Shown here piece after piece: positions 62,901-64,000 of a stretch of 64,000 nucleotides of DNA. The stretch's first letter is position 1. Each line of letters starts with the position of its first letter. This DNA is from Actinostola sp. cb2023. Lineage: Eukaryota > Cnidaria > Anthozoa > Actiniaria > Actinostolidae. The notes below the pieces were generated by a model, which saw only the letters and a program-made list of their open reading frames with translations, did not search any database and had not been told where the DNA came from. Both the position numbers and the translations under genes were made by a program. The stretch spans positions 228,501 to 292,500 of the forward strand of contig JAUJYZ010001543.1 of the NCBI GenBank assembly GCA_033675265.1. The letters are read 5' to 3'.

Positions 62901-63764
62901 TGCCCACTATTTGAAAGTAATTGATACAAAATCATCAATCATGTTGGTATAGGTATTTATAAAATAACTATTATGATATAACGCGCACTCTGATTGGCTA
63001 AAGGATGCGTATTCCGCGTGCTCTATGAGAGCACAGTGCACATGCGCGCAGATCTTCAAACATTTTTGCAACGAACAAAATTGAAAACTTGCTTTAAAAT
63101 CATAATTGTATTTTGGGAATTGAAAGAAGACTCGAGAAGTGCGAGAAGCACTCGGCTTCTCCTAACACTTCTCTCGTCTTCTTCCAATTCCTGTGTGCTT
63201 CTATAACTCGATAGAGCACGCTGTCTCGTTTTCTATTTCTTCATTAGAAGTCAGTAGTTGTACATATCTTTGAAGCAATTGCATAACATCTTAAAAAACA
63301 TCAGAAAAGTCACTTAGGCCGTTTTCATGGGCACCTCTTCAATTATACATACCTCAGTAGTATCAATGTTGACAAGTGCTAACTTAGCTGGGGGGCCTGC
63401 AATAACCTGACACAACACAAACAACATAAATATATGAGTCACCATTGCTGTGACAAAAGGTCAAATGCACTATACAAACTTTATCATATTCATTAATAAT
63501 TCATTCATCTACTAACTTGGCTAATCTACTAACTTGAGCTGAAAGCAGGAGTTTGTACACTCACACACACTACAAATGGAAGCTAGCAAGTACACTAGTA
63601 TGAGCTGCATCTGTGTATAATGATAAATTCAATGATTACTACACATGCTGATCTCATACCTCTAGCCTAAGGTAGCATTTGAGTTTCTCCCATGTTATAG
63701 TGAGTTCTTTAGAGCCAAGTGGTCCTTTTTCAAACATAATATTCTTTATGACTATAGAACCATT
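49270..63764 (-). CDS. SMCHD1: SMCHD1, C-terminal half, 21 exons to stop
   Basis: SMCHD1 is a chromatin-associated non-canonical SMC protein (GHKL ATPase plus hinge) that maintains silencing in vertebrates. Exons in coding order: 63660-63764, 63353-63406, 62654-62779, 62075-62154, 61520-61594, 61343-61428, 60291-60412, 58511-58572, 57561-57648, 56964-57095, 55889-56180, 55435-55554, 54374-54459, 54116-54238, 51967-52157, 51625-51734, 51013-51083, 50539-50602, 50155-50262, 50022-50083 and 49270-49587 (TGA). All phases agree; the product here is 824 residues (human 2005), so the ATPase half lies to the right of the window. Visible parts: Ig-like linker repeats, [15 protein letters not shown], coiled coil ([20 protein letters not shown]), [11 protein letters not shown], hinge [46 protein letters not shown] and [10 protein letters not shown], then a second coiled coil, [13 protein letters not shown], and a basic tail ending KRPRRV. 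The hinge exon at 51013-51083 has upstream duplicated copies (see separate entry). Confidence 0.96.
49733..50003. mobile_element. 271-bp inverted-repeat element
   Basis: taaggtgcggacacacggtg pairs with ...caccgtgtgtccgccgcacctt. The inside is rich in 'gcaacattgc / gcaatgttgc' words. It lies in the last SMCHD1 intron. Confidence 0.8.
51042..51400 (-). repeat. 78-bp tandem duplication of an SMCHD1 exon border
   Basis: The last part of the intron (pyrimidine tract and CATTAG acceptor) and the first 48 bases of the hinge exon are repeated in a 78-bp unit. There are four units with an intact acceptor (exon starts 51083, 51161, 51239 and 51317) and a fifth partial unit (51354-51400) without one. 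Only the copy at 51083 continues to a donor. Because 78 is a multiple of three and there is no stop, use of an upstream acceptor would insert 26, 52 or 78 residues in frame. The unit reads [17 protein letters not shown] and then SLLYLLLSL. Two middle units carry Asp to Val (GVT). Confidence 0.93.
52150..52280. repeat. 59-bp duplication, two copies
   Basis: A block with caacaggcagacataatcag and cagcactacagcagcccttg occurs twice, with a partial third copy. It lies in the SMCHD1 intron just upstream of the exon 51967-52157 acceptor. Confidence 0.8.
52404..52593. mobile_element. 190-bp palindrome carrying a tRNA-like tip
   Basis: tatagaaatggaaacttatg pairs with cataagtttccatttctata, and pairing continues for about 57 bp until it meets the acceptor-like stem of a tRNA-like sequence (52461-52536). 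The whole unit can fold as one long hairpin with a cloverleaf-like head. It lies in an SMCHD1 intron. Confidence 0.85.
52461..52536 (-). pseudogene. tRNA-like sequence (degenerate tRNA)
   Basis: On the minus strand: GCCTCGAG ... CTCGAGGC closing stem, A-box-like TAGCTCAGTGGGTAGAGC, B-box GGGTTCGAATC and a TTCGAAT T-loop. The anticodon arm (ACCTGTCATGAAATCGGGGT) cannot form a proper five-pair stem with a seven-base loop, and three extra bases lie between the closing stem and position 8. It is therefore tRNA-derived and not a clear functional tRNA. CAT and TGA are both conceivable anticodons. Confidence 0.7.
52629..53690. repeat. 44-bp minisatellite, about 24 copies
   Basis: The unit is cagtaaatagtccaaacagt plus ctaagtacagtacaacacgg plus ctct. 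Copies are almost identical: a c/t variant (acacgg/acatgg) and one single-base insertion near 53130 are the main differences. That implies recent expansion or strong homogenisation. It lies in the SMCHD1 intron between exons 54116-54238 and 51967-52157. Confidence 0.97.
53735..53998. repeat. Two long (ATT)n runs
   Basis: (ATT)n at 53735-53842 and 53928-53998, each preceded by a 'tgtgtaaataaagttt' or 'atgaaataaagtttcc' motif. These look like poly(A)-type tails of two related retroposed copies. Confidence 0.8.
54512..55392. repeat. 32-34-bp minisatellite, about 27 copies
   Basis: The unit is atgtctagacaaacccccct plus ggggtaccaacac, and C-run length varies between copies. The unit contains the palindromes tctaga and ggtacc. 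The last copies alternate in a two-unit pattern (ctagactacc, then ctgacaaccc). Open frames on both strands are repeat artefacts. It lies in the SMCHD1 intron between exons 55435 and 54459. Confidence 0.97.
55575..55872. repeat. (GTCA)n field with 'ctgagtca' words
   Basis: Imperfect AGTCAGTCACTGAGTC repeats end about 17 bp from the donor of SMCHD1 exon 55889-56180. Many TGAGTCA matches (AP-1 core) are an inherent part of the unit. Confidence 0.9.
56240..56700. repeat. (GGAT/GAAT)n tetranucleotide field
   Basis: Higher-order units of roughly 45-60 bp built from gaaaggatggatggatgact and gaatgaatggatgaataaat. It lies in the SMCHD1 intron between exons 56964 and 56180. His/Ser/Pro-rich frames on the minus strand are artefacts. 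Confidence 0.93.
57251..57451. mobile_element. 201-bp near-perfect palindrome
   Basis: acgaagtttcagctcat pairs with atgagctgaaacttcgt, and the arms of about 95 bp meet at a loop near 57345-57352. It lies in the SMCHD1 intron between exons 57561 and 57095. Confidence 0.85.
57675..58480. repeat. CAT/CAC/CCA triplet minisatellite
   Basis: About 800 bp of higher-order units (57-69 bp), for example catcatcataaccactacca and ctatcaccatgataaccatc. It is immediately next to SMCHD1 exon 57648 on one side and exon 58511 on the other, so the whole intron is repeat. Very long His/Thr-rich and Val/Met-rich frames here are not genes. Confidence 0.95.
58685..60250. repeat. 85-bp minisatellite with E-box/CRE/YY1-like sites, 19 copies
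   Basis: The full unit is 85 bp, with some about 71-bp forms lacking 'tcccggtatgaaag'. Nearly every copy contains CACGTGACGTCATGGCGGCC, an E-box overlapping a full CRE palindrome (TGACGTCA), followed by atggcggccatgttgg. Copies near 59490-59780 replace CACGTGACG with ACATGACG and GGCGG with GGTGG, forming a diverged block. It fills the SMCHD1 intron between exons 60291-60412 and 58511-58572. Confidence 0.96.
60600..61290. repeat. ATC/AGC/ATT triplet field
   Basis: Imperfect repeats of roughly 60-70 bp (catcagcatcattatcagca, then gcatcatcaatcagtattat) in the SMCHD1 intron between exons 61343 and 60412. Confidence 0.92.
61855..62062. repeat. (TAGAA)n pentanucleotide
   Basis: About 40 copies of TAGAA with a few substitutions at both ends. 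It ends about 13 bp from the donor of SMCHD1 exon 62075-62154. Confidence 0.97.
62960..63215. mobile_element. Possible dispersed element with 'gcgcactctgattggc'
   Basis: The segment starts attatgatataacgcgcact with a CCAAT-type 'gattggc' and ends with 'ctcgatagagcacgctgtct'. The words gcgtgctctat and atagagcacgc are inverted. It has the form of a decayed MITE, with uncertain limits, in an SMCHD1 intron. Confidence 0.4.
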
Positions 63765-64000
63765 CTAGAAACAACAGAAACAATAATTAAAATAATAATA
63801 TAATAAACTTTATTTCCAGAGGATAACACATAACGTTTGCATTTACTCAAGAAGAAGCCATTGAAAATGGAGAATTTGCAGTCAGATCTGACAGCCAATA
63901 CAATATCCTTATATAGCAATGGCTTGCTGGAGTGGTCGTCATGTGTCGCTAATGGCTTGTTTATAAACACTGCAAGTGAGCACAATACAATACAATACAA

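Overview
This is a eukaryotic, AT-rich, intron-rich window dominated by simple-sequence arrays and short inverted-repeat transposons. Six protein-coding genes can be rebuilt exon by exon from splice sites and conserved protein motifs. The gene set (two FGFs, Ku80, SMCHD1, TPD52, SF3B6), the vertebrate-like exon structure, and repeat styles I associate with corals and anemones suggest an early-branching metazoan. An anthozoan cnidarian is most likely. That is inference, because no rRNA or mitochondrial marker is present.

Layout. (1) 404-9659, minus strand: the 5' fifteen exons of XRCC5/Ku80, running off the left edge. Its introns hold a (GAGAG)n tract, a tetranucleotide field, a 17-bp minisatellite, an A-rich 'aaacttgtttgaa' array and several MITEs. 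(2) 11781-14501, minus strand: an FGF ligand gene (FGF-A, four exons, 5' start exon not found). (3) 14502-28525: about 14 kb with no convincing gene, containing MITEs, microsatellites and one promoter-like patch with an RFX-type X-box. (4) 28526-30222, plus strand: a second FGF gene (FGF-B) with the same intron phases, pointing away from FGF-A and followed by a 0.9-kb array of a 29-bp unit. (5) 31.4-39.5 kb: a repeat-rich stretch of foldback elements, a 55-bp minisatellite, a (TCAA/TCAG)n field and a CAA-rich minisatellite interrupted by a 656-bp palindrome. (6) 40688-44627, minus strand: TPD52-family gene. (7) 44908-47764, plus strand: complete SF3B6 (SF3b p14), head-to-head with TPD52 across 280 bp. 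(8) 49270-63764, minus strand: the 3' twenty-one exons of SMCHD1, through the SMC-type hinge to the stop codon, running off the right edge.

The genes are not an operon or pathway cluster. Ku80 (end joining), SMCHD1 (chromatin silencing) and SF3B6 (splicing) are nuclear housekeeping genes. The FGF pair are secreted ligands. The most unusual structures are a tandem duplication of an SMCHD1 hinge-exon boundary that makes four in-frame splice acceptors, a tRNA-like sequence at the tip of a 190-bp palindrome, a 19-copy intronic array of E-box/CRE/YY1-like sites, and a palindromic element whose unique core looks like a captured first coding exon with a splice donor.
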